Source of the DNA: Lachnospiraceae bacterium
Lineage (GTDB): Bacteria; Bacillota; Clostridia; Lachnospirales; Lachnospiraceae
Assembly: GCA_017397645.1 (NCBI GenBank)
Contig: JAFQIE010000021.1
Coordinates: forward strand, 1 to 64,000
Length of the DNA stretch: 64,000 nt
Direction of reading: 5' to 3'
Shown here: positions 1 to 10,874 of the stretch, in pieces
How the letters are laid out: each line of letters starts with the position of its first letter
Numbering within the stretch: position 1 is the stretch's first letter
Notes under the pieces: model-generated
Seen by the model: only the letters and a program-made list of their open reading frames with translations
What the model was told of the DNA's origin: nothing
Databases searched by the model: none
Translations under genes and position numbers: made by a program

Positions 1-8
1 TATACCAT

Positions 9-43
9 TTTGCTTACTATTTCTCCAATTATTTGTAATTTTG
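9..43 (+). promoter_or_regulatory. Possible Bacteroidetes-type promoter
   Basis: TTTG at 9-12 and TAATTTTG at 36-43 match the Bacteroidetes -33 (TTTG) and -7 (TAnnTTTG) elements. The 23-base spacing is slightly longer than the usual 19-21. The lipoprotein start at 55 or 61 follows closely, with no Shine-Dalgarno sequence, which is normal for Bacteroidetes and unlike every other gene in the window. Confidence 0.3.
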
Positions 44-54
44 GCGAAATTTTG

Positions 55-1450
55 ATGAGAATGAAAAAGATTTTGTTCAGTTTGATTTCGGTTATGGTAT
101 TCATGCCGTTTCTTGTGTCATGTGATGAGCTGGGAGAAATTTCTTCAGAGAAGGATGATACAGAGCAGACGGAAGATGAAAATGGGAATGGTGGTGAAGA
201 AAATGTACCGGGAGGAGAGGACGAACCTCCGTATATCATACTTCTTACCGAAATCTATCCCCTTGCTTCCGATGCTCAGGTTCTTACAGTCATGTTTGAG
301 ACCAATGTGGACTGGAAGGTAGAGGTGGATTCTGATATAGACTGGTTGTCTGTCAGCCCGTCTGAGGGAGTGGCAGGTCTGAACGAGGTCACTGTGCAGG
401 TCTCTGAAAATGAGGGATATGATGAACGTAATGCTAAGGTGACGGTGTATTATGGCGACAGACAGGAAGCATTCGTGATATATCAGAATCAGAAGAATGC
501 GATGATACTTTCCGAGTCAAGGTCGAGATGCCGGTCGAAGGAGGTACATTTGAGGTCAAGGTCGATGCGAATGTAGATGTTACTGTGTCGAACAGTGATG
601 GGGACTGGCTGCACCATGTCGAAACCAAAGGATTGGTGACCAATGTATTTACTTTCACTGTGGACCCTTCCGAGTTGCCGGATTCAAGGCAGGCGGAAAT
701 CTTTGTGAGAGGAGCGGACTTGCAGGAGACGGTGAACGTCTATCAGGCTGGTGAGGAAGTATTTGTGCTGTCTGAAAAGTCGATAGTCGTACCTTCCTCT
801 GCATCGGAACTGAAGATTGATGTGCGCAGCAATGTCGATTTTACTTTCAATATAGACTGTACATGGCTGCGTGAGCAGAATACCAGAAGCATATCAAGTG
901 TCACCAAGACATTCGTTGTAGATGAAAATGCAGGTTATGATGCAAGAGAGGCAAAGATTGTGTTTACGACGTCAAAGGGAAAGAATGAAACTGTGACTGT
1001 GACGCAGGCTCAGAAGGATGCCATAGTTCTCGCGAAGACTGAATATGATGTGCCGTCAGCCGGAGGACTTCTTGAGTTCAATGTAGCTTCAAATGTGGAT
1101 TTCGAGGTCGATTGCCAGGCAGATTGGATAAGCAGGGTTCAGACCAAGGGATTGACTGACAGGCTTGTGTCTTTTGACGTGCAGTCTAACGATATTGAAA
1201 ACAGCAGTTCGCGTGAAGCAGTCATAACATTCTCAAAAGACGGTATCAGCCAGCAGGTTACGGTGAGACAAGCTGCATCTTCGAGAAGGAAGATCCATAT
1301 AGCTCAGGCGGGAACTCTGAACACCCTTGTCACAGTAGAGGAGCTCAAGGCATTGACGGAACTGACTCTGACAGGAGAAATGAATCAGGAAGATGTCGAT
1401 ATGCTGACGGCTTCGGAAGGAATGTTTGAAGGAGATGACTATGTGAAGAT
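55..1450 (+). pseudogene. BACON-repeat lipoprotein, frameshifted and 3'-truncated (Bacteroidales-like)
   Basis: The product is a predicted outer-surface lipoprotein. The N-terminus (MKKILF..., start 55 or 61) has a hydrophobic signal peptide ending in a lipobox-like LVSC, then an acidic linker. About four repeats of roughly 85-90 residues follow, each with the pattern 'F.V..N.DW.V..' and a closing 'V.V.Q' strand, which is typical of BACON domains of gut Bacteroidetes. BACON modules are thought to bind carbohydrate or mucin. The tail from about 1290 (KIHIAQAGTLNTLV) resembles the leucine-rich segment of BspA-like proteins. The reading frame changes once between about 505 and 528, as expected for one missing base. 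Read through that point, the repeats continue without a gap. The gene stops making sense at about 1450, where Firmicute coding sequence on the other strand begins. Family call is good; the lesion may be an assembly error. Confidence 0.8.
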
Positions 1451-1460
1451 TGCCGGTACT
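1444..1460. other. Chimeric junction between Bacteroidales-like and Firmicute DNA
   Basis: To the left the plus strand reads as a BACON/leucine-rich lipoprotein. To the right the minus strand reads as the fourth LamG-like domain of a giant lipoprotein. The minus-strand protein matches its own sister repeat up to 'TLKFVINKSTGN' (sister: TLKFVIHQGTGN). Its next residues, LHIVISF, no longer match the sister's YKYYLGG. The switch falls within about ten bases around 1449-1458, so a short shared sequence probably bridged the two genomes. Confidence 0.75.
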
Positions 1461-4400
1461 TTTGTTGATGACAAACTTCAGTGTTGCAAAATCACCCTTC
1501 ACTAAAGCTACACCTGTTGTTTCATCTACAGTGGTTGTATCCTTGTATCGTTTCAAACCGTCTTCTGTCAGCAGGAATCTTCCTATTACATTCCCTGCCG
1601 CATTTGTGTAGCTTATTAAATAACCTGTTTCCTTGATGTCATTACCTGCGATACCAAGATCCATTTCAACGACAATTTCGTTATTACTATTTGCATCGAA
1701 TCCAATCTCTGTGTTAAGCTGCAGTCTGCATGTGGCTTCCGCTGTATTAAATGGCAGTTTGATGCACATATCCGTGGTTTCAGCACCTGCGAAAGCATCT
1801 GATTTATTTGCAACCTTCGCAGTTTTTGAACCGGTGTTGCTTGCCCATGTATAATACGAAGCATCGTTCGTGTATCTAAGTTGACGGTCTAATGTTTCCG
1901 AATCATAATTCTGGTTCACATACAGGCTACCGGGTGTTTCTGTAGGTGTCACGGTGGGTACCTCAGTGGGCGCTGCTGTAGGTTCCACAACAGGGGCTTC
2001 TGTAGGTGCCTCGGTGGGCGCCGCTGTAGGTTCCGAAGTGGGTTCTGCAGTAGGCTCTGAGGTAGGAGTAACGCCGGGTTCTACAGAAGGCTCTGAAGTA
2101 GGTGCCATGGTCGGCTCTACGCCGGGCGCGGGTGACTCCTCCGCTGTCGATTCCTGTACATAAACCTTTAGGTTATCCATATACAGTGCGACATCCTTGG
2201 TCGTCTGCCCTTCACTCAATGTTTCCGTCTGGTTGTAAATTTGGATTCTGCCGAAACCATTTATTTCGTCGCCTCCTATCGCACTTAAGCCACTTTCTAT
2301 CAGTTCACCGCCTAAATAGTATTTGTAATTTCCGGTACCTTGATGGATGACAAATTTCAGGGTTATAAAGCTTCCCTTAGAGAAGTCTGCACCTAGTGTT
2401 TCACTCACTTCCTCCATAGCTGTGTATCGTTTTAGACGATCCTCTGTCAGTAAAAATCTTCCAATCAGACCTCCTTCTAAATTCATGAAGCTTATCTGAT
2501 ATCCGGTTTCTTTTATGTCGTTACCGGCAATTGCAAGATCCATTTCTACAATGATTTCTCTGTTACTTCCTCCTATATAAGGAATATCAGAATTAAGTAC
2601 CAATCTTCCTGCATATTCACTTGCCGAGAACGGATATTTCAGACACATATCGTTGGCATCAACACCTGTAAAGGCTTCCGATTTACTTGCAACAATAATA
2701 TGCTTCTTAGCACCTGTGGTGCCCGCCCATGTATATACCGCCGCATCGTTAGTGTATCTGACTCCAGTCCCTGCTACCTTTGTATTATAGTTTTCGTTGA
2801 TATAGCTTTTTGGAGCCTCTGTGGGCGCAGGTGTCGCGTTCGGGTCTATCGTAGGCGCTATCGTGGGAAGGGGCGTGGGCCTCAGTGTGGGCAACGGTCC
2901 CTCTGTAGGAGCAGGTTGCGTCTCCTCCACGTACATTTTTAAGTTGTCAATGTACAAACTACTGTCTGTTTCTGCCGTTTCTGCTTGCGACAGGAAGTAA
3001 ATCGTACCAATGTTCGGAACAACTGCGGAGAAAGGATCCACAACTGTTTCAATAGGTGTTCCGTTCATATAATAGGTAAACGTCTTGGTTTGTTTGTTAA
3101 CGACCACCTTCATATGAACAAATTCGCCCTTGCTCATCGGGTATTGCTTTAGTTTATTTATCACGGAAGAAGTCTTCATACGTGCAATGGATTGGTCTCC
3201 CACTGCGAAACGGCACACAGACGAAGTGCCGCCACTGCCTCGCCGTTGGCTGAGATAGATCCGATATCCGTTCGCCTTTGCGTCTTCTCCTGCGATGGCT
3301 ACATCCATTTCCAATACAACGGATTTGTTGTCGGTAGCTTCAGCACCTAACTTATACATCAGATTCTCATCCAATGTGAGCATATAAGTTCCTGCACCTG
3401 CTGCGTAATCGTACGGAATCTCTAAGCAGTTATCAGTACTTGTCGCATTCGCATCTACTGTATTTTTCGCAACTACCTTCACAAGTTCAGGATATACGCT
3501 ACCGGAAATCGTCCATTGATATCCCTTATCCTGTGCTGTAGCAGTTGCTAATGTACCAACCTCATAATCATCGAAGCTTTCATTCATGGGGAATTCTACC
3601 CACGCCGGGTTAGGCGACGCGGTAGGCTTGGGTGAATGGGTCGGAATAGGAACTTGAGCCATTGTGGATTCCACATAACTTCTCTGTAACTCATATACCT
3701 TCACATTGTCAAAGAACATTTCTGCATTACAGCTCTTTTCCTCGTGAGGAACACCAAATATAATCTGGGCAAAGCCTGATGCTGTGTTTTGAAAGGCACT
3801 AACGTCCTTCTCTATCAGTTCGCCATTTATATAGTAACTGAATTTTTTAGTCTTCTTGTCTATCACTAGCCTCATTTGATAGAAACGACCGTCTTCTATG
3901 GAATAAATTGTATCCTTATTATAGGTTTTAGAGTTGACCTTTCTTCTAACCTCATTGTCTACAACAGCGAATCTGGCAACGGATCGTGTTCCGTTCTCAC
4001 TCAACTCGCTGAAATAAATATAGAAACCATTCAACTTATCTGACATGTTCTTTACAGCGAACTCTACTTCTACAATGATGAGCATGTCATCCTGGTCCGG
4101 TCCAAATGTAAAAGCATGTTCGGTTGCAATCCTAAGCCTGTCATTAGCTTCGATCGGGCAGTCCAATTCGTGCCGATATGGGAACCACATACATCCGTAA
4201 CCCTCTTCGTTCGGATTAACCCAGTTACGGGGAATAACTTTCCAGAAGGGCATGTACTGTACCGATCTTCCCTGTGCATACCAGTTATATTTGTCTGTGT
4301 AAATATTTTCTATCAGTGAGCCTATCTTATGGTTAAAATTCTCATTGACGGTATATTCCACCAGCGTATTATCTATATCAATCGTGTAATTCACATCACA

Positions 4401-7400
4401 GCCGCGTACATTTAATTCCACTCTTCCGGGTAGTGCTTCAGGCAGCTTCACCTCCACAGGTTCTCCGCTGAAGCTTACTGCCGTAACTGCCGGTATTGTG
4501 GATGTACCAAGGTAGAGATTCTTCTCATATTCCTTGATATTGGCGTTGAAGTTCTCAAGCGGTTCGCCATTCAAGCTAATTTGCTTAATCATCCAGTCTT
4601 CTTTTTCAGATATAATGACCTCTATCTGCGCAGTCACTCTTTCTGTCGAAGCCGTCACAATCACGGAGCCAGTTTGCAGGGGATACATTCTACCCTGTTG
4701 GTCGATTTCCAAAATAGTGGCATCAGAGCTTTCCCAGGTAATCTCCTGACGGTCTGCTTTCAATGGATATATGGTTGCAGTCAGTTTCTGCAGTTGGGGC
4801 AGTTCAATGTATCTGCAAATGTTTTGGAAGACTTCTGCCGCCATCGCCTTAGTCACATCTAACTTAGGGCTAAAACTGTCCTCAGTAATGTCAACCATCA
4901 AACGGTAGTTGGTGGCGATATCTGCATAACCCTTGGCCCAGCCAGAAATGGTATCTGCATCCTGAATGCGGTACAGGGAATCAGCCACATACCAGTTATT
5001 CTCAGGTACTTTTACCTGCAATGCCTTCACAATGATAGATGCCATCTCTTCTCTGGTCACGATTCTTTCACCGTCAAAGAGTGTAGCTCCCATGTTCGTG
5101 TCCAAAATACCTGCATTCTCTGCAATGACAACTGCCTCACAATAGGGCTTGCCGGTCACGTCAGTAAATCGGAAGTCTGCAGGGACTGATGTATTATCAA
5201 ATCCAAATAGGTCTACCACCATCTGTACCAGTTCCCCACGGGTCACTGTGTTGTCCGGTGCAAAATTGCCCTGGGCATCTACATCCATCACACCAAGTGC
5301 AACCATCTGACGGATAGCCCTTTCACTTTCATGTCCGGATACATCCGTGATTGCAAGGTTGGGATTCTCGTTCAAAACCAAACCGTAGGTATCTGCGCCG
5401 AGATCCACCCCCTTTACCTTCACTTCACTTCTGGCATAGAAAACGTTGTCTTCATTTACTTCGGAATCCATACCATCATGGCCCATTTCTATGCTTGCCA
5501 AGGCATAATCCAGATTGATCTGATCCAATAATCCCCGTGTCATGGCCTCCACACAAAATACCACATACATCTCCGGATTACCAAACTTGGCATAAGGTGC
5601 GTTTTTATTTGCCGTAAATAGGCCTGCCTCTTCATCAAAATGTGCTTTTATGATGTTATCGGCCAATTTCACAGCCAAGTCATAGTACTGTTGATTTTTG
5701 GTATATTTATAAAGGGTAATCGCAGCTATCGTATTGGATGTATCCACAACATCGGTCTGTAGATTTACATTCACATTCTCTCCCATTGCCGTACCGATAT
5801 CGCCCAAGCCTTCGGAACGCGCCCACGAACGGGCCACTTCCCATATCTCTGCTCTCTCGGCCGCATCCTCGTCCTTCAGCAAATGAGTCGTTTCTACTAA
5901 TCCCACCAAGGATTGTTTGTTGACCATCTCGTACTCTGCCGAAATGCCACCTTCCTTCCTGTAGTAGCCTGCTCTGGGAGCCACCAATATAGGGCCATTG
6001 CCCTCTCCGGGATTCAGGTCCGTACCATTGGTCAGCATCGGGGTCTTCAACCTATGGTTTTCAGCGTCGTAGGCATATCTTACGAAGGCCAACATGTAAT
6101 TCTTAATCATGTCGTAGAGCTTCTGCTGTCCTGTGACTTCATAATAATGTACGAAATTCTGTATCACCGCTCCGGTCATGTACCTAAACTTGACTCTCGT
6201 TAAGTTCATACCATCATTAGCAAGTAAATAATCGTCTTCTGTCAGGGTTTTATAATCCGTTCCCGCCGCATCTACGAAATCTGCACCGTGAAAATTATAA
6301 AGCCATCTGTCAGTATAATCTGTCTCATCAACGTACTGTCTACCTATCTGAGTATTGAAAAATCCTGTATTAGGATCCGTAGTGGAAAGATACTTGTCGA
6401 GCAATCTTTCGCCCCAAGTTTGATAAATCGGTTCCCCTGTCACTTCGGTCAGATAGTATGCTGCATCAATCATATCCATGGCCGTGATAAAGAATCCTGC
6501 TGAATCTGTAATGTACCAAGGGGAAGGATTGGTATATTCTGAACTCCAAAAATCACCATTTGCCATATCCCTGTCAAACAGTCCGTGACGATTCATATCC
6601 AGACAGGAAGTGTCATAAATATGCGAATTCCAGTACGCAGCCACAAATTTCTTAAACCCTTCAGGGTTTACTCTGTTATATAATTCTACCGGCAGCTGAT
6701 CCTCCTTGGTCTCATGCATATGGAGCTTCTTTTTTCCATCCTTCACATCAAACAACACGTGAGGGCCCGTGTAGAATAAACCATTTTTATCTGTCAATTC
6801 AGGAGTGTCATATCGAACCCGAACCTGGTCATAGGCTGCATCCTGATACTTTTCTTCTCCTGTAATCCAGGTCAGGCCTTCCAGCATTTTCAACAAAAGA
6901 GTTTGACCATATAGGTTGGAGTTATAATACTTGTCATTCAACGTAAATTTGTTCCATATAGTGAGTTCCTTAGTGACAGGGTCCATACCATCCACAATAA
7001 GCCGAGGATACATCGAACCCTCAACGTTCCTACCATACAAAAGAACGTTGTCAGCATGCTTTTTCAATGCTTCCAGTCTGGTGCTGGGGGTTCTGTCGAT
7101 AGCTTCACCCACCATGGCTTCTCTGGAAGTTTTATCCGCAAAGTCCTCGTATCCTTCAGTGGTACCGATAGGTCTGTTTTCTTTGATACCGAAGGTTACA
7201 TAATGTTCAATGATCTTATTGGCATCATCACCGCATTCTTCTTTCACATCGGGATAAGCTTCGGCATATGCCCAGGGATCAAAGAGTTTACCCTGATCTC
7301 TACCCTCGTAAAGACCTGTGGTTAAATAGTGATCTACATAGGCATCCCAGTCATCACCGAATGCTGCCTGTAAATCCTTATAGGCCCTTTTATACTCTGC

Positions 7401-7793
7401 TACATCCAGTATGTATTTCACCCAATCACGTCCGGAGGGCAGGGTAACTGCGCTCTTTACATCAACGTTCTCTACTTCTGCATCTGTCTTCCCATCTTTG
7501 AGACCTTGTGCGTCCGTAGTGCCTTCTTGGCCAGCCATGTCTGCGTCCGTCTGTCCGCCTTCGTCGCCGGCTTCAGCGCTTTCTTCTGTGCCTTCAGATT
7601 CCACAGAAGTCTCTGCGTCCTCCAAATAGGATTCCAGTTGTTCTAACTCTTCTGATGTCAAGTCCGACAAATCAGAAGGAATAGAGACACCGGACGGCAC
7701 TTCTACACCTTCCGGGACTTGGCATGCCGTCAGCACCAACAACAAGCTCAACGACATCGCAATCATTCTGATTACTTTCTGGTTCCATTTCAT
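1450..7793 (-). CDS. Giant surface lipoprotein: polysaccharide-lyase-like helical domain, 3 SLH domains, 4 LamG-like domains (C-terminus missing)
   Basis: The gene starts at ATG 7793 behind an AGGAGG site. Residues 1-24 form a lipoprotein signal peptide with lipobox LTAC (Cys24), followed by an acidic linker. Residues 125-205 hold two short repeats (YxxAYxDLxxAFG / YAEAYPDV) seen in clostridial surface proteins. Residues 220-800 are helix-rich with repeated aromatic/His motifs (YWNSHIYD, YRKEGG) and resemble alpha/alpha-barrel polysaccharide lyases or hydrolases; the exact family is uncertain. Three SLH domains span about 820-1000 (VTRGELVQMV, VTREEMASII). An Ig-like and a cadherin-like segment follow. 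Then come four LamG/concanavalin-like domains of about 210 residues, separated by Pro/Thr linkers (EPTSEPTAAPT). The likely role is to hold a glycan-degrading enzyme on the cell surface. Both a lipid anchor and SLH domains are present, which is unusual. About 60 C-terminal residues and the stop are lost at the chimeric junction. Confidence 0.8.
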
Positions 7794-8058
7794 AATGAAA
7801 TCCTCCTTCTACATTTATATTTTTTTTACTATACTTTTTCATCTTTTCTATAATCCGTTCCATGTTCGTAGATTAAGAAACACTACACGAACTAATCACA
7901 ACGGACAGAAGTAGCAACAATATAACAATGCCAATAATTCTTTGCACCAACTGCATCTTGTAATTCTCCCACTACTTTCCGATATTACACTATTTCAACA
8001 GGACATCTTACTGGTAATATAATCCTTCTTCTCATGCTGATAATGTGATTCTATTTTT

Positions 8059-8087
8059 ATTATAATTGCGCCCCTGCTGTCCCACAA
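8059..8087 (-). promoter_or_regulatory. Sigma-A-like promoter for the giant lipoprotein
   Basis: On the minus strand TTGTGG (8087-8082) is followed after 17 bases by a perfect TATAAT (8064-8059). Transcription would start near 8052, giving a leader of about 260 bases before the ATG at 7793. The gap 7794-8221 holds this promoter, the divergent one at 8141 and the two ribosome binding sites. I see no other gene or clear structure in it. Confidence 0.5.
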
Positions 8088-8140
8088 TGACGGAAACTAC
8101 CTATTTTTACACATTTCCGATACAGTTCCGATTCGAAGTA

Positions 8141-8168
8141 TTGATTTTATTAACAAATACGATATAAT
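8141..8168 (+). promoter_or_regulatory. Sigma-A-like promoter for the MBL-AraC-PHP-transporter genes
   Basis: TTGATT at 8141-8146 is followed after 16 bases by a perfect TATAAT at 8163-8168. It lies 54 bases upstream of the ATG at 8222, which has an AGGAGG site. It is back to back with the minus-strand promoter at 8059-8087, so one regulator bound between them could control both directions. Confidence 0.5.
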
Positions 8169-8221
8169 CAAGTCCAAGCCAAATATTACTTTAATTTAAT
8201 TATTATAGGAGGAAACACGGA

Positions 8222-8947
8222 ATGAGGGTTACCTTTATCGGAACCAGCCACGGAGCGCCGGAACCACACCAAAAATGCACCTGTGTTATGATAGAAATAG
8301 AACAACAACTTTACTTTGTGGACATGGGAACAAATGCCGTGGAGGCACTATGTAGTCGCGGGCTTTCCGCCAACAATGTGAAGGGTATTTTTATCACCCA
8401 TATGCACAATGATCATACCAATGGGTTGTTTCAGTTTGCAGACCTGCTGGCATGGCGATACAAAAACGCCTCCCCTGTGGTGTGTCTGCCGAATTTGAAA
8501 GCCGCCGAACTGATTACGGAATGGTTGAAGATTAATTTAGACGCTCGCGAGAGACCCATTTCATATCGAGAGACAAAACCCGGTATAGTGTATAACGACG
8601 GCACCCTTACAGTCACCGCCATCCCCACACAGCACTGTGTCAACTCTTATGCTTATTTATTTGAAGCAGAAGGAAAATCCGTACTCTTTACCGGGGATCT
8701 TAAACGTCCGGGAATAGATTTTCCCACTATCGCCAGAGAAAGGGCTTTAGATTTGCTGGTATGTGAGGGGGCACATTTCGAAGCAACAGAATATTTACCT
8801 GTATTTGAGCAGTGTGACATCAAGCATGTCTGTGTGACCCATTACTATCTCCCCCACATGATAAGTGTGTTACAATTAAGACAAGAGTTAATCAACAGAG
8901 GATTACCTGTTACAATTGCAACAGATGACTGTGAAATTACTGTTTAG
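8222..8947 (+). CDS. MBL-fold (RNase Z-like) metallohydrolase
   Basis: This 241-residue cytosolic protein has the metallo-beta-lactamase fold. The zinc motif is HMHNDH (H60, H62, D64, H65). A further His lies in PTQHCVNSYAY and an Asp in FTGDLK. The N-terminus MRVTFIGTSHGAP is typical of RNase Z-like and UlaG-like members. The start follows AGGAGG with normal spacing. It is the first gene of a plus-strand run with an AraC regulator, a PHP phosphoesterase and a sugar-phosphate-type transporter. A lactonase or phosphodiesterase role on a sugar acid intermediate is plausible but not shown. True RNase Z is less likely, because the protein is shorter than the usual ~300 residues and sits in a catabolic context. 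Confidence 0.85.
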   Translation: MRVTFIGTSHGAPEPHQKCTCVMIEIEQQLYFVDMGTNAVEALCSRGLSANNVKGIFITHMHNDHTNGLFQFADLLAWRYKNASPVVCLPNLKAAELITEWLKINLDARERPISYRETKPGIVYNDGTLTVTAIPTQHCVNSYAYLFEAEGKSVLFTGDLKRPGIDFPTIARERALDLLVCEGAHFEATEYLPVFEQCDIKHVCVTHYYLPHMISVLQLRQELINRGLPVTIATDDCEITV

Positions 8948-8993
8948 AAACCCGAACAACACATGACCGCCACGCATCAAAGGGGACTAATGT

Positions 8994-9752
8994 ATGAAAA
9001 ATGTTTTGGAAAATATTGTTATAAAGGAAATCGCTCCCTTTATTTCACTGTATAAAAAGGGACGAACAAACATTATCTCAAATCGTGCACGTTGCGCTTT
9101 TACGCTGAGCATCAGTGGCACACGAACTTTCACTATGAACGAAAAAACCTTTGTTTGCAATCCAACCACCGCGATAGTGATTCCCCAGGGGAGCACTTAC
9201 CAAATACAGGATTTAACAGACGGGTCCCATTACATGGTAGAGTTCACCTGCGACTCTTTGAATGCAGACGAAATCTTGGAGTTCCCGCTACAGAATCCGC
9301 AGAGTTGCCATCAACGGTTAGAGACTCTGATGAACAAGCATTTTTACAGCCAAAATCGCTTGAGGGAAATGGCTGCTTTTTACGAAGTGCTTTATGCGAT
9401 TTCCTCCATTCCCCCTGTACACAGAACGCTGAATATTATTACGAAGTATATTGAAAAAAATATATCCAACCCCCATCTGACGAATGATCTTTTGGCAGAA
9501 CAGGGAAGTATCAGCGAAGTATATATGCGCAGATTATTCACAAAGCATTATAGAACAACCCCGAAACAGTATGTTTTAGATGTGCGCCTACGCACGGCAG
9601 AGCTTCTTTTGACCCAATCCACACTGAATGTAACAGAGATTGCGGAGCATTGCGGTTTCACCAGTGCAAACCACTTTTGTCGGGCTTTCAAAAATAAGGT
9701 CCATATGACACCTACCGAATATGCGGGCTTACGAAAGACGCAGCCTATGTAA
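8994..9752 (+). CDS. AraC-family transcriptional regulator
   Basis: The protein has 252 residues. The N-terminal ~130 residues look like a cupin-type sensor domain (FTMNEKTFVCNPTTAIVIP). The C-terminal ~100 residues hold the two AraC helix-turn-helix motifs (LLAEQGSISEVYMRRLF and VTEIAEHCGFTSANHFCRAF). The start follows AAAGGGG. Its place between catabolic genes, next to the divergent giant lipoprotein, suggests that it senses the glycan or a breakdown product and controls the locus from the 7794-8221 promoter region. Confidence 0.9.
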   Translation: MKNVLENIVIKEIAPFISLYKKGRTNIISNRARCAFTLSISGTRTFTMNEKTFVCNPTTAIVIPQGSTYQIQDLTDGSHYMVEFTCDSLNADEILEFPLQNPQSCHQRLETLMNKHFYSQNRLREMAAFYEVLYAISSIPPVHRTLNIITKYIEKNISNPHLTNDLLAEQGSISEVYMRRLFTKHYRTTPKQYVLDVRLRTAELLLTQSTLNVTEIAEHCGFTSANHFCRAFKNKVHMTPTEYAGLRKTQPM

Positions 9753-9794
9753 CGTCTCATTTTGATTAAATTACGAAAAGGAGCATTTTTTATT

Positions 9795-10844
9795 ATGGAT
9801 AACAGAATCTATCTTATTTCACCGGACAAGAAGCAATACAAAGCGAATCTGCACTGCCACAGTGTATTTTCCGACGGTAAGAAGACACCGGAAGAATTAA
9901 AAGAGATGTACCAAAGAAATGGGTACAGTATATTGGCTATCACTGACCATGAAACACCCAAGAGTCATAACGAGTTGACAGATTCCGATTTTATTATGAT
10001 TACCGGATATGAATGCTATATCAGACCCACAGAAGGCGGAAGGGGTGATATCTTCACAAGAGAAATCCACCTAAACCTTTTCGCCAGGGATCCCGAAAAT
10101 GAGACCATGATATGCTATAATAATCGTTATTTGAAGTACATGGACGAGGAAGCCAAGGACGCCTTGACGAAAGCCGGCTCCGAACGTCCTCGTGAATATA
10201 CCACGGAGTATATCAATGAATACATTCACACTGCGCAGAAAAATGGTTATCTTGTCTCTTACAATCATCCTTACTGGTCCAGAGAAACCGAAGCCAGAAT
10301 TCTTTCTTACGAGGGATATTTTAGCATGGAATTATGCAACTACAGTGCTTACATAATGAATCATCTTGAATATAACGCACCTTTATACGATATGATGCTA
10401 AGCCACGGAAAACATGTATTCTGTCATTCCGGAGACGATAATCATAATTTGTATCCTGAAGACGATCCGAAATGTGATTCTTACGGCGCATTTACCATGA
10501 TGATGCCGGAGGAATTTACCTATGGCGGAATCATTGATGCTATGGAAAAAGGAGAAATGTATTCTTCTATGGGGCCTACCTTTAAGGAAATCTACCTTGA
10601 GGGCGATAAATTGCATGTAGAATGCTCCGAGGTGGTACAAATTTGCGTGTATTTTGGTAGCAAAATCCCGCGCCACGAACTGGCCCCAAAAGGATGTACG
10701 ATGACATCCGCCGATTTCACCATCCATCCGGAATCAAGGTATATTAGAGTTTCCATTTTTGACAAGTACGGAAAATCTGCAGACACCAGAGGATTCTTTA
10801 GAGACGAACTGGGAATGCCACCATTGGAGGAACAGGAAATGTAG
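9795..10844 (+). CDS. PHP-domain metal-dependent phosphoesterase
   Basis: I chose ATG 9795 because AAGGAG lies just upstream; an upstream TTG in frame lacks a site. The product has 349 residues. The PHP signature is clear: ANLHCHSVFSDG (H20, H22, D27), AITDHE (D51, H52), YNHPYW and HSGDDNHN. These residues bind two or three metals in PHP phosphoesterases. The protein is probably cytosolic. It lies directly before a transporter of the organophosphate:phosphate antiporter family, so a phosphorylated sugar or phosphodiester substrate is possible. The substrate cannot be told from sequence. Confidence 0.85.
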   Translation: MDNRIYLISPDKKQYKANLHCHSVFSDGKKTPEELKEMYQRNGYSILAITDHETPKSHNELTDSDFIMITGYECYIRPTEGGRGDIFTREIHLNLFARDPENETMICYNNRYLKYMDEEAKDALTKAGSERPREYTTEYINEYIHTAQKNGYLVSYNHPYWSRETEARILSYEGYFSMELCNYSAYIMNHLEYNAPLYDMMLSHGKHVFCHSGDDNHNLYPEDDPKCDSYGAFTMMMPEEFTYGGIIDAMEKGEMYSSMGPTFKEIYLEGDKLHVECSEVVQICVYFGSKIPRHELAPKGCTMTSADFTIHPESRYIRVSIFDKYGKSADTRGFFRDELGMPPLEEQEM

Positions 10845-10874
10845 ATAACACTTATAAAGAATAGGGGCGAATAC

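Noticed and set aside
1954..2163. Plus-strand frame rich in Val-Gly-Ala-Ser repeats
   Set aside because: It is the complement of the Pro/Thr linker of the giant lipoprotein, has no ribosome binding site and has biased, repetitive composition.
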